DNA of 64,000 nucleotides from Tubulanus polymorphus (GCF_964204645.1 NC_134032.1:11402275-11466274); one strand, 5' to 3'. Counted from the stretch's first letter, positions 34,123 through 47,864 are shown. Made by a program: numbers and translations. Notes: generated by a model not told the origin, from the letters alone.

Positions 34123-34633
34123 CTACAGAGTCATTAGAATCAATTTAAGCTACATCTTCACAATTCCGCCTCTGAATCCAGTGAGAATTGAATAATTGGT
34201 GAAAAAATTTAGGGAAATAGAGATTAGAAGAAGACAAACATCATCCTTATGAAAGACTGAAGGAACTAATTCATTCCTTAAGTTATGAATGATGGCGTTT
34301 CATGCGATTGAAATATTCCCAACGCTTCGAATGTTAAAATGGTTTTTCATTTTACATGAACTGTCAAAGACAAACACAGAGATAATTTTGGTTTTTCAAT
34401 CTTATTTATTACATAAATCTTACATCTAATACTCGCTTATTTAACGTATTATCAAATTGCAGCTCCTGAACTCCATGAAACGACAGGCAATTATTGCACA
34501 GTGCGCACATCTTCACCAAAAAAAAGATTTTTAAATGTTTTGCAGCCTCTTATTTTGAATCCAATACTGAAATACTAAAAATAATTCTCAAACTTTGCGG
34601 AAAAAAACTGCGGTGTTTCAGATCTATAAATTA

Positions 34634-34821
34634 CAGTGAACCCCAGATAAACCGTCATCCCATTTACCGCCACCCCCGCCTGCCGCCAGGTTTTCTTAAT
34701 ATGCATTTTTATACATATACAACATAATAAAACACCCCCGATATACCGCCATACTCTCTATACCGCTAAAATCATTCTGCACCGATGTGGGCGGTATATC
34801 GGGGGGGGGGGGGGCTGACTG
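34634..34821. mobile_element. MITE family 1, 188-bp subfamily
   Basis: TA-flanked, with the right end carrying a long G run inserted in its terminal repeat. Same subfamily as 16,692 and 49,550. Confidence 0.75.
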
Positions 34822-35259
34822 TACTCTTAAACCCTGTATATAATACATTTTATCAACTTCATAAGTTAACCCAATTATCTTTTCAACCTATAAATAATTC
34901 AAGTCTGTTTAAACTTAAACCTAACCTCAACCTAACATTCTACAAAACAAACTGCACGTAACTCAAACTCCTTTTGACATTCAATCGAGTTTTCAAATAT
35001 CTGATGCGTTCCGGTCGAGATCATGAATCCATTTGTTTCAAGCACTCATCGATTACAGTTTCATTACAGTCGGAAGAGTTTTTTGGTTTTTCACTGGTTT
35101 GTACCAACATGTTATAACCAAGCACGCGCCAAAAATTTAACTTTGATGATAACTAATGACGATGACATGATCGAATGTGTTTGGGTTGTTATGAATACGT
35201 TTCATGTGCTGTTAACCATTATATATCCGATTGAATTGATCGGACATTTAAACTGTCTT

Positions 35260-36488
35260 TCATTGGTGATGTACATATTTCATGTGCTTTTTACAGTTTG
35301 TTGCCTGCGAAAAATGTTTCTCGCATATCGGACATTTAAACGGTTTTTCGCCGGTGTGAATTCGCTCGTGTTGTTTCAAATAGGAACTAGTTTTCATTCG
35401 TTTATCGCAAAACTGACATTTAAATGGTCGTTCACCGGTATGAACACGTTTCATGTGAAGGTTACACTGTGATTGCACTGCGAAACATTTCTCACACGTC
35501 GGACATTTAAACGGTTTTTCGCCGGTGTGAATTCGCTCGTGCTGCTGCAAAGTAAAGAGAGTTTTCATTCGTTTATCGCAAAACTGACATTTAAACGGTC
35601 GTTCATCAGAATGAACCAGTTTCATGTGCCGTTTACACTCTGATTGCACTGCGAAACATTTCTCACACGTCGGGCATTTAAACGGTCGTTCATTGGTATG
35701 AACTAATTTCATGTGAAGGTTACAGTGTGATGCCTGCGAAAAATGTTTCTCGCATATTGAACATTTAAACGGTTTTTCGCCGGTGTGAATTCGCTCGTGT
35801 CGTTTCAAATCTAAACGAGTTTTCATTCGTTTATCGCAAAACTGACATTTAAATGGTCGTTCATCGGTATGAACCAATTTCATGTGAAGGTTACAGCTTG
35901 ATGACTGCGAAAAATGTTTCTCGCATATTGAACATTTAAACGGTTTTTTGCCGGTGTGAATTCGCTCGTGTGTTTTACGTGATGTGGGAAAACGAAACCA
36001 TTTATCGCAAAAATGGCATTTAAACGGTCGTTTAAACGGTCGTTTAACGGTATGAACCTGTTTCATGTGAATGTTACGGTTTGATGACTGCGAAAAATGT
36101 TTCTCGCATATTGAACATTTAAACGGTTTTTCGCCGGTGTGAATTCGCTCGTGTGTTTTACGTGATGCGGGAAAACGAAACCATTTATCGCAAAACTGAC
36201 ATTTGTACTTTTTACTATCGCCAGCCTTGAATTTCTCAGATGAAACATGGCTATTCAGGCAAACGTTATGAACAAGTTTCAAGTGCCAGTCACAGCTTGA
36301 TTTTACTGTGAAACGTTTCTCGCACGTCGGACATTTAAACGGTTTTTGGCTGGTACTTCCAGGGTCAATGTTACCCCCTTTACATCCTGTTGCTATTTTC
36401 AATCGACCTTGAGCATCGACCGTTCCAGCGGGCAGACGACTCAGTTCAACAGACGGCAGTAATTCATTCGGTACGACGTATCCGACAC
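35260..36488 (-). CDS. unit C zinc-finger cassette C1, intact exon, twelve C2H2 fingers
   Basis: Exon start 36,488 after TTTGTAG, stop at 35,260. The leader reads continuously from the acceptor (PNELLPSVELSRLPAGTVD). Twelve fingers follow, all CCHH ligands intact, ending KKHMKYVHHQ. The order alternates between QFCDKRMKT-type and CEKHFSQ- or CEKCFAVQ-type fingers, with TGEKP or TDERP linkers. The TVKRPFKRPFK irregular linker between fingers 3 and 4 is shared with cassette B2. With unit C exons 1 and 2 the total is exactly 929 codons (928 residues). If exon 1 is spliced despite its altered acceptor, this is a complete gene. Expected to act in the nucleus on DNA; target unknown. Confidence 0.9.
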
Positions 36489-36983
36489 CTACAAAGAGTC
36501 ATTAGAATCAAATTTAAGCCTCATCTTCACAATTCCGCCTCTGAATCGATTGAGAATTGAATGTTAAAATGGTTTTTCATTTGCATGAACTGTCAAAGAC
36601 AAACACAGAGATAATTTTGGTTTTCAATCTATTTCTTGTTTATTTATTATTTTATTTCTATTCTTATTTATTTGATAAATCTAACATCTCATACTGGCTT
36701 TTGTAACGTACTATCAATTAATCATCTCCATAGAAAAATGATTTAAAAAAAGTTTCCCAGCCACTTATTTTGAATCTAATACTAAAATACTAAAATTACT
36801 CTCAAACTTTGCGGATAGAAAACAGCTGTGTTTCAGATCTAAAAAATTACTCTTAAAAACTCAATCCTAACTTCAAAAAATTCTACAAAACAAACCTCAC
36901 GTAACTAAAACACCTTCTGACATTCAATCGACTTTTCAAAAATCTGATGCGTTCCGGTCGAGATCATGAATCCATTTGAACTA

Positions 36984-37121
36984 CAGTCAACCCCCGATAT
37001 ACCGACACCCCGCCTACCGCCAGGTTTTCCCAATGTTCATCTCTATACAAATTCATAGTAAAACACCCTTACCGCCGAAATCGTTCTGCACCGATTTGGG
37101 CGGTATGTCGGGGGTCGACTG
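36984..37121. mobile_element. MITE family 1 (138 bp)
   Basis: TA on both sides; the ends CAGTCAACCCCCGATATACC and a right end with one further change (GGTATGTCGG). The same element at the same place in unit D is truncated. Confidence 0.8.
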
Positions 37122-37765
37122 TAGCTTCAAGCATTCTTCTGTTACAGTTTCCTTACAGTCGGAACTGTTTTGGTTTTTCACTGGTTTGTATCAGCACGCG
37201 TTTATCAGATCACATGCTGATTTTAGTAAATTAGATTTTTTTCAATGCTCAGTAAATTAGATTTTAGTAAATTTTAGTAAGTTTTTTTTTTCATACATGA
37301 AAAACTCTTGAGGCGAATTTTTAGTTGTAGTCGAACAGCGAGATCAAATTGAAATAAATTTTCAATGATTTCAAATTCAAAATCAAAATCAAGTGACAAC
37401 TTTAAAACAATGGCCTTGAATCGAAGTTAGATCCTATAATAACCGACTTGTCGCGCATGCGCATTGACTGTCTGGACTTAAAGTGTAATCGTAATGTTTT
37501 CACACAGCGCTAGCGTTGCTAGCTTCCGGAACCACAGATTTTATAACTACATGACGTAGCCTTAGCCTAAGCTACCTTATAGAAATGAACCCTAAACCCT
37601 ACCCTACCGCCAACCCTAAATCATGTTGATGATAATCCTTCTGATCATCATATCTAGTTTCATCGGTTGGAATATCTGCCATTTTGTGTACGACTCGGTT
37701 ATAGGATCTAACATTTACCGTCTAATATTCATCCAATATTTTTCAAAAATTGAAACGGAATTTAA

Positions 37766-40700
37766 CTAGAATGTCGCTGAAGACGACTGATGCCCCCACA
37801 TCAGATGAAACGCCTGAGAGTAAAGTACACCTTGAGGATATCCGTATATTGAATTGTATATGAAGCCGCAAAATAGAGTAAAGTAACTCAATAGGAATAG
37901 GCGAATAGTGAACGAATAACTGATCAGCAAAAATAGAGTTAAGTAACTCAACAGGAATAGTTTGAATAAGGAAATACTCCCTGAGTTAATGTACAGAGCA
38001 TTCGTTGTTTGACAATTCTGGAAATATGCAACCATTAAAATTATTGAAGGCATATCATATAGTCACTAACATTAATGCTTGCCTGTAAACTTGATCAGGA
38101 CTTATATCAGTTACCCACTTCTTCGACCTGTGACATTGAACTTTGACCTACACTACTCAAATTGAATCAGTTAGGCCTACTTATAGTCACATGATTAATT
38201 CATTAATTATTTTACATAGTAATCGTAAACATTCAATGAATTAGAGCCCGGAAATGAAAATTCAACTAGGGGTCCAGGGACACCATGCCCATTTGGGAAG
38301 TGGTTCCAAATGCTCAACAATCTAACAATTTCAATATTCAACGCCCCCTGGTGACCATATACAGAATCCAATGCCCTTGAAACTCACCACAATCATAGAA
38401 CATGTCAGCAGCTACGATTTTGTAATTGATTGTGATAACAAAATATGCCTCGTTACCACTTTAATATTGAAATACTAAGTTATTCTACTATTCAACGCCC
38501 CCTGGTGACCATATTCAAAACCCAATGACCTTGAAACTCACCACAATCATAGAGCATGAACTATAACTTTGTAATTGATCATGGTAGCAAAATATGCCTA
38601 GGTACCAATATAATAAGTGAATACTAAGTTATTCTACTATTCAACACCCCCTGGTGACCATATAGAAAAACTAATGGCCTTAAAACTTGCCATAATCATA
38701 GATGACGTCATGAGCTACAACTTTGCAATTGACTGTGGTTACAAAATATGCATTGATACGAATATAATATAGAAATACTAAGATATTGCATTATTCAACG
38801 CCCCCTGGTGGCCATATACAAAAACCAATGACCTTGAAACTCACCACAATCATAGAACACGTTATGAGCTACAACTTTCTAAATGATTGTGGTAACAAAA
38901 TACGCTTAGGTATCAATATAATGTGGAAAAACTTTTTCCCACTTACGAATAAGTACTGCTGACACCAAGATGGCCGCCAATTGCGTCATAATTGGCTGAT
39001 GAAAAATACCTGTCTCAGGTATAAAACATCCCTATCCAAAGAATACCCATCACAAATTGCAATGAGAAATGATAAACCAGTAAGAAGCTACAGGACTCAG
39101 AATTTGGGCCAAAATTTACATTTTTGGGGACTAAAAAAGGTCAAAGGACGGCCATCTTGAGTCCGATCGACCCAATTTTTGTTATGCTGATGGGCCCTGG
39201 GGGAATTCACATATATCCGAAAGATAAAGGTAATTGATCAAAGCTTCTTCAAAATTTCCCTCAAAAAGTTAAAAAATGTGTATCTAGGGGTCCAGGGACA
39301 CCATGCCCACTTGGGAAGTGGTTTCAAATGCTCAAAAATCTAACAATTTCAACATTCAACGTCCCCTGGTGACCATTTACAAAAACCAATGACCTTGAAA
39401 CTCGTCACAATCATAGAACATGTCAGCAGCTACGATTTTGTAATTGATTGTGATAACAAAATATGCCTCGTTACCAATTTGATATGGAAATACTAAGTCA
39501 TTCTACTATTCAACGCCCCCTGGTGACCATATTCAAAACCCAATGACCTCAAAACTCACCACAATCATAGAACATGTCATGAACTACAACTTTGCAATTG
39601 ATCATGGTAACAAAATATGCCTAGGTACCAATATAATAAGGAAATACTAAGTTATTCTACTATTCAACGCCCCCTGGTGACCATAAAGAAAAACTTATGT
39701 CCTTAAAACTCGAAACAATCATACATGATGCCATGAGCTACAACTTTCCAATTGATTGTGGTTACAAAATATGCATAGGTACGAATATAATAAAGAAATG
39801 CTGAGATATTGTATTATTCAACGCCCCCTGATGGCCATATACGAAATCCAATTACCTTGAAACTCACCACAATCATAGAACACGTTATGAGCTACAACTT
39901 TCTTATTAATTGTGGTAGCAAAATATGCTTAGGTATCAATATAATGTGGAAAAACTTTTTCCCACTTACGAATGAGTACTGGTGACACCAAGATGGCCGC
40001 CAATTGCGTCATAATTGGCTGATGAAAAATACCTGTCTCAGGTATAAAACATCCCTTTCCAAAGAGTACCCATCACAAATTGCAATGAGAAATGGTAAAC
40101 CAGTAGGAAGCTACAGGACTCGTAATTCGGGCCAAAATTAACATTTTTGGGCACTAAAAAGGTCATAGGACGGCCATCTTAAGTCCGATCGACCCAATTT
40201 TTGTTATGCTGATGGGCCCTGGGGGGATTCATATATATCCGAAAGATCAAGGTAATTGATCAAAGCGTCAAATTTCCCTCAATAAGTTCAAAAATGTGTA
40301 AAAAGTGCTGATTTTGGCGAACAACAATGGCTGCCAGTCGGCCATCTTGATTCTGATAGGGCCAGTTTTTGGGCTGAAGATATGTCTAGGGTAGATACAT
40401 GTGTAACCCAAATATCAAGACATTACCTTGAAGCGTCTTCAAAACTTCCCAAAATAACTGGATTCCGTCTACGGACGGACGAACGACGGACGAAAAGTGA
40501 ACGCAATAGCCCGCTGGGACTAAGGTCCCAAGTGGGCTAAAAACAACTTCTGTTGACCTTGACCTTTGACCTACAGGACCCAACATCTAATCAGTTATCT
40601 ATTTGCTCTAGGACAATCCATCAATTTAATTTCACCAAGTTATCTTAAACCATTTATGAGTTATAGCCCGAAAATGAAAATAGCAAAATAACTTCTGGTG

Positions 40701-40881
40701 ACCTTGACCTTAGACCTACAGGACCCGATATGTAAGCAGTCACTGAAGGTCTCTAGGGTAACCCATCCATAAAATTTCAGCAAGTTATCTTAAATCGTTC
40801 ATGAGTTAGAGCCCTGAAATTAGACGGACTGATGACGAAATGAATATAGTATGCCCCTCTCCCACAACGTGTTGTGGGGGC
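37766..40881. mobile_element. CTAG-hairpin element, outer copy, unit C
   Basis: It starts CTAGAATGTCGCTG and ends in a hairpin (CCCACAACGTGTTGTGGG, then GGC). Three ~150-bp repeats (GTTGACCTTGACC-type) fill the body. Unit A (about 9,860-9,885) has the flanks without the insert. Unit D has the element at 55,543 without the nested 2.27-kb insert. It carries no transposase. The CTAG end resembles the CTRR end of Helitrons when read on the minus strand, but the hairpin is at the opposite end from a Helitron, so the class is open. Confidence 0.65.
38266..40538. mobile_element. CTAG-hairpin element, nested 2.27-kb copy
   Basis: It starts CTAGGGGTCCAGGGAC and ends in a hairpin, AGCCCGCTGGGAC / GTCCCAAGTGGGCT. 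It is inserted inside the outer element: unit D reads TTCAAAAACAACTT where unit C has TTCAA, the element, then AAAAACAAC. The body has two head-to-tail copies of 1,018 bp (CTAGGGG at 38,266 and 39,284). Each holds about four ~150-bp monomers with the motif CAACGCCCCCTGGTGACC. No protein is encoded. Confidence 0.75.
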
Positions 40882-41128
40882 AAATTTATTTTTCAGCTTT
40901 CAAAAACCCCAGAAATTCTTTATTCAATTAACAAGGGAAAACTGAACGGATGGCAATAAATGCGAGACTTAGTTTTACGAATGCGCAAAATGAGGTTTTT
41001 AAAACTGGAGCCTAAATAAATCGATAATTGAATAAACAAAATGGCTGTTCAAACCAGCATTTTGAATGCGCAAAATGTAGTTTTTAAGACTCGTCAAATG
41101 AACAGATGAAATCAGTGTTAACGCCTAC

Positions 41129-42538
41129 CTGACTGATCAAAATCTCCACTTGTTCCCGGTTGTCGATCATGTTGTTGTTGTTGTTGTACAATTGGTTGAG
41201 TTGAATAATCTTCATCATCGTCGCTTCCTGACGATATTTCAACCGGTTCTATTTTCGTAAGTTTATTTTTAACACCTTCTCCATAACCTTGGTGATGATG
41301 CGATTGTTGGAACGGAAGCGTATTGATATCAGCAGTATTCGTATCAGTTAATTGTTCACTGTATTTTAGTTCCACTTTTTCGGGATTGACGACGCCACTT
41401 AAAAGTTCAAATTGTTCAAACGACGGAGCTGAATTTACGATCGATTCTAATTGTTCTAACCCGTTATTGCAGCTGGAGACCGCCGGGGGCGGGGGTGTGG
41501 ATAATCCACTTTCACTCGGCTGTTCCACGTAAGTTTCATTTGTCGATGTCGCATCAACGTTTAATTGTTCATTGTATTTTAGTTCGATGTTTTCGCCAAC
41601 AGTGGCGCTGCTAGATATTTCTAATTGTTCGGACGTCGGAGCGGAATTTACGATCGATTCTAATCGTTCTAAGGTGTTATCGCAGCTGGAGACTGCCAGG
41701 GGCAGGGGTGTCCGTAATCCACTTTCACTCGGCAGTTCCACGTAAATTTCATTTTCATTTGCTGACGACACGTTGTCCTTTGAATTGTCAGGAATCGTAG
41801 AATCATCCGATTCCTCAGCAGCATTTTTAATACTTTCTAAAGTTGATTCGATTTCAGCGCTCGATAAAATTTCACAACCATTTGAATCTAGAACTGTGAA
41901 ATTGACGGTTTCCACCGATGCTGAGCTGACCGGAGCTGTTGCTATGGACGACACAACATTCTCAGATTCATTCAATTGTTGCTGCGATGCAACATTAGTT
42001 ACCAATGGTTTCAAGCCGATTCCTGATTGTAACGATATTATCGTTGACTCACCACCAGGTGGAGCTGGTTTAACAGGTGTTATTTGTTTAATAGGCTGGG
42101 TTGGCGTTTTCTGTTGTTGAAACTGATTAAGATTACGATCACTACCAGCCGGTGATATATGACGGACTCCAGATTGGTTTCCCATATTCATAGGAGGAAT
42201 GTCGATAGCCATTAAAACATGACGAGGAGGTAAACCTCGTCCTCTTCCTCTTCCGCGACCTCCTCGATTGAGCGTCATTCTCTGTTGAGTTGGTAACAGA
42301 CCGATTGGTTGCTGCCCGACAGCCGTCATTGTTTGTGATTGAACTCGTTGCTGCGGTAACGTCCCCTGTACAGCTGCACCTGTTCTGCTACTTTGCACAG
42401 CTTTTAAAACATTCTGAGGGACGGTTCTAGTTCTTTGAACTTCAAATCGTCTTTTTTGTCCGGTTTTTGATTGATTCGTGCCGATGTACATAACATCTCC
42501 ATCTCCGGACATTTGATTCATTTGTCCTCCCGTCTGAC
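41129..42538 (-). CDS. unit C exon 2, Q-rich constant exon
   Basis: 1,410 bases (470 codons), phase 1 to phase 1, acceptor TGTATTCAG and donor CAG/GTAGGC. Same layout as units A and B: basic KRRFEVQRTRTVPQNVLKA (one residue shorter), RGGRGRGRGRGLPP, PPGGESTIISLQSGIGLKP, two ~73-residue repeats, VEISSGSDDDEDY and Q5. Unlike unit D it keeps the Ser/Glu-rich segment (NVVSSIATAPVSSASVET) before the repeats. The first codon at the junction encodes Gly rather than Asp. Predicted to be disordered; proposed cofactor-binding region of cassette C1's protein. Confidence 0.85.
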
Positions 42539-42695
42539 CTGAATACAAAAAGTATATATTTACAGAGAATAAACCAATATTTAGAAAATTTTAACCCTTT
42601 ACTATTCCGAAACCGGCTTAGTGAGTTTGATTAGTTAATATAAGATTTAATCAATTCAATCGCTGAATTTGAGGGTTGAGATTTTAAAAAGAAAC

Positions 42696-42873
42696 CTTTA
42701 GTTTGGCGTCGAGACATCCATCTAAACCAGGTATTATCATCAGCATCAATAACTAATTCATCTAAGCAATCCATGTGTCGACGCAGACAACTTTTAAATG
42801 CATCCTCGCGTACGTGCACCTCGACACCTTCCAACAGCAACATTTTAACGTCAGTTCTTATACTAAACTTCAA
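42696..42873 (-). CDS. unit C exon 1, first coding exon with altered acceptor
   Basis: ATG at 42,843; MLLLEGVEVHVREDAFKS to RQTK, with Cys for Trp in HMDCLDEL. Donor AAAG/GTTTCT. The acceptor seen in unit B (CTATTTTCAG) reads CTATTTTCCG here, so the AG is lost at that site. A TTTAG 14 bases downstream, still before the ATG, could replace it without changing the protein. The exon start of 42,873 is therefore uncertain. The coding part is otherwise undamaged. Confidence 0.7.
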
Positions 42874-44020
42874 CGGAAAATAGAAAACATTTTTGAGTTC
42901 GGTGGTCTTACTGCAGTTAAGGTCACCTTTCTACAGTGTGGTGCTAGTATCTGGATCAGCACCCGCCCCGAGTTTAACGGGCGCCTGGTGTTTTTTAAAT
43001 ATTTTATATATAAAATATAAACGTATCTAAATCAAAGGTCGAGAAATCACAAGGTGCCCATGGGCACTGTTAGATTCAGCGCAGAAGTTGGTGAATTGAA
43101 GGAGTTAATCATATCCCTCATAATAGACCATACATTGGTTTTAGTAAGGCGTTCTATCAGCTTTTACTTGACGAGAAGGAAATGCATGTTATAAAAGTAA
43201 AAGGTAATTAGTTTTTAAGTGACAAACAGTTGTTTATACAAGGAAGAGGAGGTAAATACGTAACACATTTTAAGTAGGCCTAATAGATTTTGAAATGAAA
43301 TACATATAATCAAAATAAATTATAAGCCTCCTAATAAATCATAAGGTTTTGTTAAATCAAAAGCATCTCGGATGTTATATTTATATTTTTGTTGCTGAAG
43401 CTGAAATCAAATCTAGCTGTATCGGGAGATGAGAAAGTATTCTAAGTTCCATACAGGATTTTCAAGATTCAAAGCCATGACCTAAGGCAAAAAATTGATA
43501 CCTTGACCCTCCATTCTTTGCCGATCTTAATAGTTGACTCAGTCGTCCACCTATCTATCCCTGTACATTACTTATTTAAACCATGATCAATGATGTATCA
43601 AAAACGTTTTATTTGACGCATAATCTATGATACGGTAATAATTTCAAGTACTAATAAATATAAAGATATATTCTTTATTTTACTAGAAGTACTAAAGACA
43701 TAAAGACACAGGAGGGTATTATTTGAAATATCTTTTATTGATATTGTTTCATAAATTCATATTCATATGGAAATTGAAGTCTCAGAAATAATTTGGAACC
43801 TTTATTATCTTTTAATTTATTCATATATTCATCATGAATTCAGTAGGTATAGTTTGATTTTCTTCCAGAGATTTTTGCATAGATTTTTTATCTTCGTTAT
43901 AAAATAACACTAAAAACCCATATTGTTATTCCAAAATGTCTACCCGACAACATAGCTAGATAACATAATTCTGATTCTCTAATTTTCGAATCATGTAAAT
44001 TTGCACAATCATCTATAATA

Positions 44021-44187
44021 CAGTGTTTTCAATAAGAGCCAGGTCCCAGGTCCCAGACCTGTCTGTCATTTGTAAAGGACCCGCCTGTTTTTTCAAACCA
44101 GCTTTCGTTTCAGGGACAGTGACATATTATGGGACCCTCCTGTTTTTCAAAGGGACCTGGCTTGTTAATTTCTTATTGAAAACACTG
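44021..44187. mobile_element. MITE family 2 (167 bp)
   Basis: Duplicate of the element at 29,194, with the same 17-base ends and TA flanks. Confidence 0.8.
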
Positions 44188-44420
44188 TAATATATAATGT
44201 ATCAGATCCTTTATAAATATCTAGTGCAATATACAATATACAATATACATATACATATATATGCACACACATACATATGCTGTTGAAGCCTCAGTATAAT
44301 AGCTACCAAATTTCAGGACGCCTTGTATGAAATCGCTACAAAGATGTTTCTAACATAAATTTACCTCTCAAACTGAAAAAGCTGAATTATATCACGAAAT
44401 GCGAGTGTTGACTAAATCCT

Positions 44421-44630
44421 GTGCATGCACGCGTGTATATGAAACTTCCAGTTATTCACTCAACACCATCGTCCATTGTCATGATGGTAACATATGGTTC
44501 GATCCTTAATCATTCTAACAATAACTCGATAATTACGTGTAAGCGTGAGTCAGATGTTTTCATGTACAGGCAATATCACAGAGAAATTATCAGGCTGCTG
44601 TTGCTGTTATTCTATTCGATAACTTTGTGA
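44421..44630. other. strongly conserved intronic block, unit C copy
   Basis: Identical to the unit B block and, over about 200 bases, to the unit D block. Confidence 0.55.
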
Positions 44631-45469
44631 ATTTTTCAGCTTTTGCTAACTGTTTATCATACAATTTCATATCTAGTTTATTTCCTTTATGTCTATTTTG
44701 TAATTCTGATAATGTTTGAATATTTTTCTAATTACATATTGTTTTTATTTCAGTTTCTTCTTTTATTGATGATAACGGAATAACTTGATCCAACTCCCAA
44801 TATTCTCCACGATTCTCAAATTTCAAGTTATCATCGAACTGATATTCATGCTTTAAAAAATTCTATTGCGCATCCTAAATATTTCGAAAATAGAGAATGT
44901 TTTGTGCGTTTGAAACCCTCGATCATCAAAATCGGTGAAGGATTTCGTGTCGAACTCGAAAACGTTTTAAATTTCGAAATCGGCAAAAACTGGCGTTATA
45001 GCATTTTCGACCCAGGCGATTTTGGGCCCTAATTTCACATTCACGAACTATTCATTGGAAGTTAACGGGATTAGTTTGGTTAGAAGCAGGAAGCTATAAG
45101 AAGCTTTCATAATCTATCATGCCTGGATGGATTATCGAAATTGAATGAGAAATAACGAGGTAGTAAGCGACTGAAGTTGAGTAGTGTGTGAACGTCGTAA
45201 GCCCTCTTGTTATTTTATAGGCATTGGATTAACAGATTATCGTTTTTACGATTACCTACAACTCTGATACGAACCCCTGTGTTTTATATGGCCTTACCAG
45301 TCCATGAACACTTCAACTGCAGTCGCTCGGACTAGGCCTAAATAAGATTAATTGTCAATTGAATTGAATTAATGCCGAAATGAAATTGGCAAAATATCGT
45401 ATCGTTAATTCTCCTTAAAGGAGAATATCAGGGAAATCTCACTCTGCATCGTCAATAATACCGACTTAC

Positions 45470-45660
45470 CGGTTACGAGTTATAGTCATCAACTCACAAG
45501 CTTAATTAAGCGTGAAAACGGCGTTGAACCGAGACAGTCCAATTCGTTTTTCCACCCTTTCTCAGTTCTGTACGGCACCAGTCTGCAGATGGCGCCAACG
45601 TACGGTAGAGCATAGTCAATTCAACTCAAATGCCCTTTATTTCAATTTCAATTTCGATAT
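45470..45660 (-). promoter_or_regulatory. unit C non-coding 5' exon and promoter-proximal region
   Basis: Same layout as unit B, with TACGTTGGCGCCATCTGCAG and the strong donor CCG/GTAAGTCGG, exon end 45,470. Nearly identical to unit B because of the recent duplication. Confidence 0.7.
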
Positions 45661-46019
45661 TTATGGTACGATAACCACACTCAAACGTGGTGAACAGATC
45701 AATAAGATGAAAACCCACTATGTACAAATTAAAGCAATTTTAAAATCGAGAATTTATTTATTCAAATAATCTAATATATTAATTACACGACGTTTTGATC
45801 TCACCCTAGAGATCACCGACGAACTAAACACAGGGGTGTAGCCCTGTTTTTCTCGGCGTTTTTCTGTATATATATACAGATGAGAACCTGTATATCCTCT
45901 GTATATATACAGAGGAGAACAGGTTAATTGAGTAGATTAGTGAGTAAGTAATAAGTGTTTGGCAAGGCATGAAGTAATATACTTAGAAAGCGCTTGGACT
46001 GGACTGCTAGACTGCAAGA

Positions 46020-46307
46020 GGTACATCAAATTTAGAAATCAAACGTGTTTGGCTGAAAATCATGAATGTTTCATGTTTTTTTTGCAATTTCCTTTCTGAG
46101 TGAAGTGTTTCTCGCATATCGCACATTTAAACAGTTTTGCTTCAAATGGTCGTGAGTTTTCATCCGTTTTTCACAAAACTGACATTTAAACGGTCGTTCT
46201 TCGGCATGAAAACGTTTCTCATGCAATGAATCTGATATCCGATTAAAACATTTCTCGCACGTCGGACATTTACATGATGCATGAATAGATATGAACGCAC
46301 GTATCAA
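46020..46307 (-). pseudogene. decayed zinc-finger fragment, unit D
   Basis: Copy of the 31,210-31,511 fragment: CKCPTCEKCFNRISDSLHEK then FKCQFCEKRMKTHDHLKQ, then frame loss. It sits at the far 3' end of unit D. Confidence 0.7.
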
Positions 46308-47666
46308 ACAGGTTATAATTAGCGAGACTCAAAACTGTCAACATATGTAATTAAAATCTGTACTGTCTTTCAATCAGTTGAAGCCGTTCAGTTTTTGTGA
46401 TTTGATTGATGTTTTTGCATTTTTTGTCTTTGTTTACGTGAACTGGGGAAGCGAAACTTCCAATTTTTTTGTACTTCGATTTCAACGAAATCATTCTGTA
46501 ATTCCGACCGCCGATGATCACACAACTATATCTCTACTTCGACCATTTCCGATTTCAAAACATTACACTCCTTGCTTTCCTCCCGGCAGGTTCAGTGCGC
46601 TTGTACGGGAAACCAAATCTAAACGATTCAAACCCATTCTACCAATAAAGAAAAAGAAACAGGGACGGTACCTGTTTTAAGACCAATAAAACCCGAATTT
46701 GATAATGATTCTGTTCTATATGAATGACCCTACACTACTGGGCTCCGCTCAATTCGGATCAAATTAACTCGGATCAGTTCAGTTCGTTGAAATATTTTTG
46801 CCAAATTGGTGACACTTTATATGAGATACAGTGTTAATAACATTCAACTCAGATATCATTGAGGTCGGAACAAATTTTTACGTCCATCATGCTCTAATCA
46901 TCTTAGTGGAGGCTTGCTGAAAAAGCGCATCTATATTAGATACCAATTTTGTTGATAAGTATACAAGTATTACTGCGATAAAGGCATTTTACTCGAGTGC
47001 CCGTCCTCCACCCCTAGCCTTAGAAAATTCTTCATGAAGATAAAAGGCTAACGCGGCTTCATACCGGTTATTACAGAATCTACAACAGAATTGAAACATC
47101 AAGAATCACCTAAATTTGGTATAAACCTATACAGTCGTACAAAATTCCCAACTCCACATTACTGAAAGAACTGAACTAAAATTCATAATCGTTTTTTTAA
47201 TTCAAATTAATGCTGGAATATCTGTTCTGGTCGGAATTATGAAAACTTTTCACGCACAGATGGCACCACTAGTGCTACCCTGTTGCACGTTAACTCTTTC
47301 ATATCGGGTTGCTACATTAAATCGACCTTGAGCAGTAATCGTCCCGTTGGACAGCTGACTAATGGCAACTTGAATAGAGAACCTGCAACATGGATAGCGA
47401 TATTCTGAGGATTCAGATTTTATCACTTTTCATGAATCATTTTCAATGAAATTCTTTCATTTTCAAAGACGATGTTTGTCCAAACTGATTCCAAAAGAAG
47501 CTGAACACAAGCCTAAATGCGCAGCTAATGACATCACCTACGATATAATGTCATTATTAGCCAATCAGAAATCCCGTTTTATATTCGCCAGGCTTTCTCC
47601 GTTATCCGTGAAATTTTGCAATCATAATAATAATCAGCGCGACTATACAACAGGCAATCTGGATTA

Positions 47667-47816
47667 GTGCCGCATGTACTTGCGCACCCGGTCTAGCTAG
47701 TGTCTAGTCTGGCAGGGCTTCGCGCCGTGGCTGAGTTCAGCGATGCCATCAGGTTCGAATCCCTACTGAGGGACGATGGTGTTGAGTATGATATGCAGGG
47801 TAAAAAAAAACCTTTA
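47667..47816 (+). repeat. tRNA-derived SINE copy 4
   Basis: Duplicate of copy 3, with the same A- and B-box-like motifs. Confidence 0.7.
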
Positions 47817-47864
47817 CTGAAAAATCAAATCTGATGATAACAATGATGATCCGTTTTAACTAAC

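Noticed and set aside
34801-34814. Long G run as a G-quadruplex control element
   Set aside because: It lies inside the terminal repeat of a MITE and is only a homopolymer in two duplicated copies; more likely slippage.
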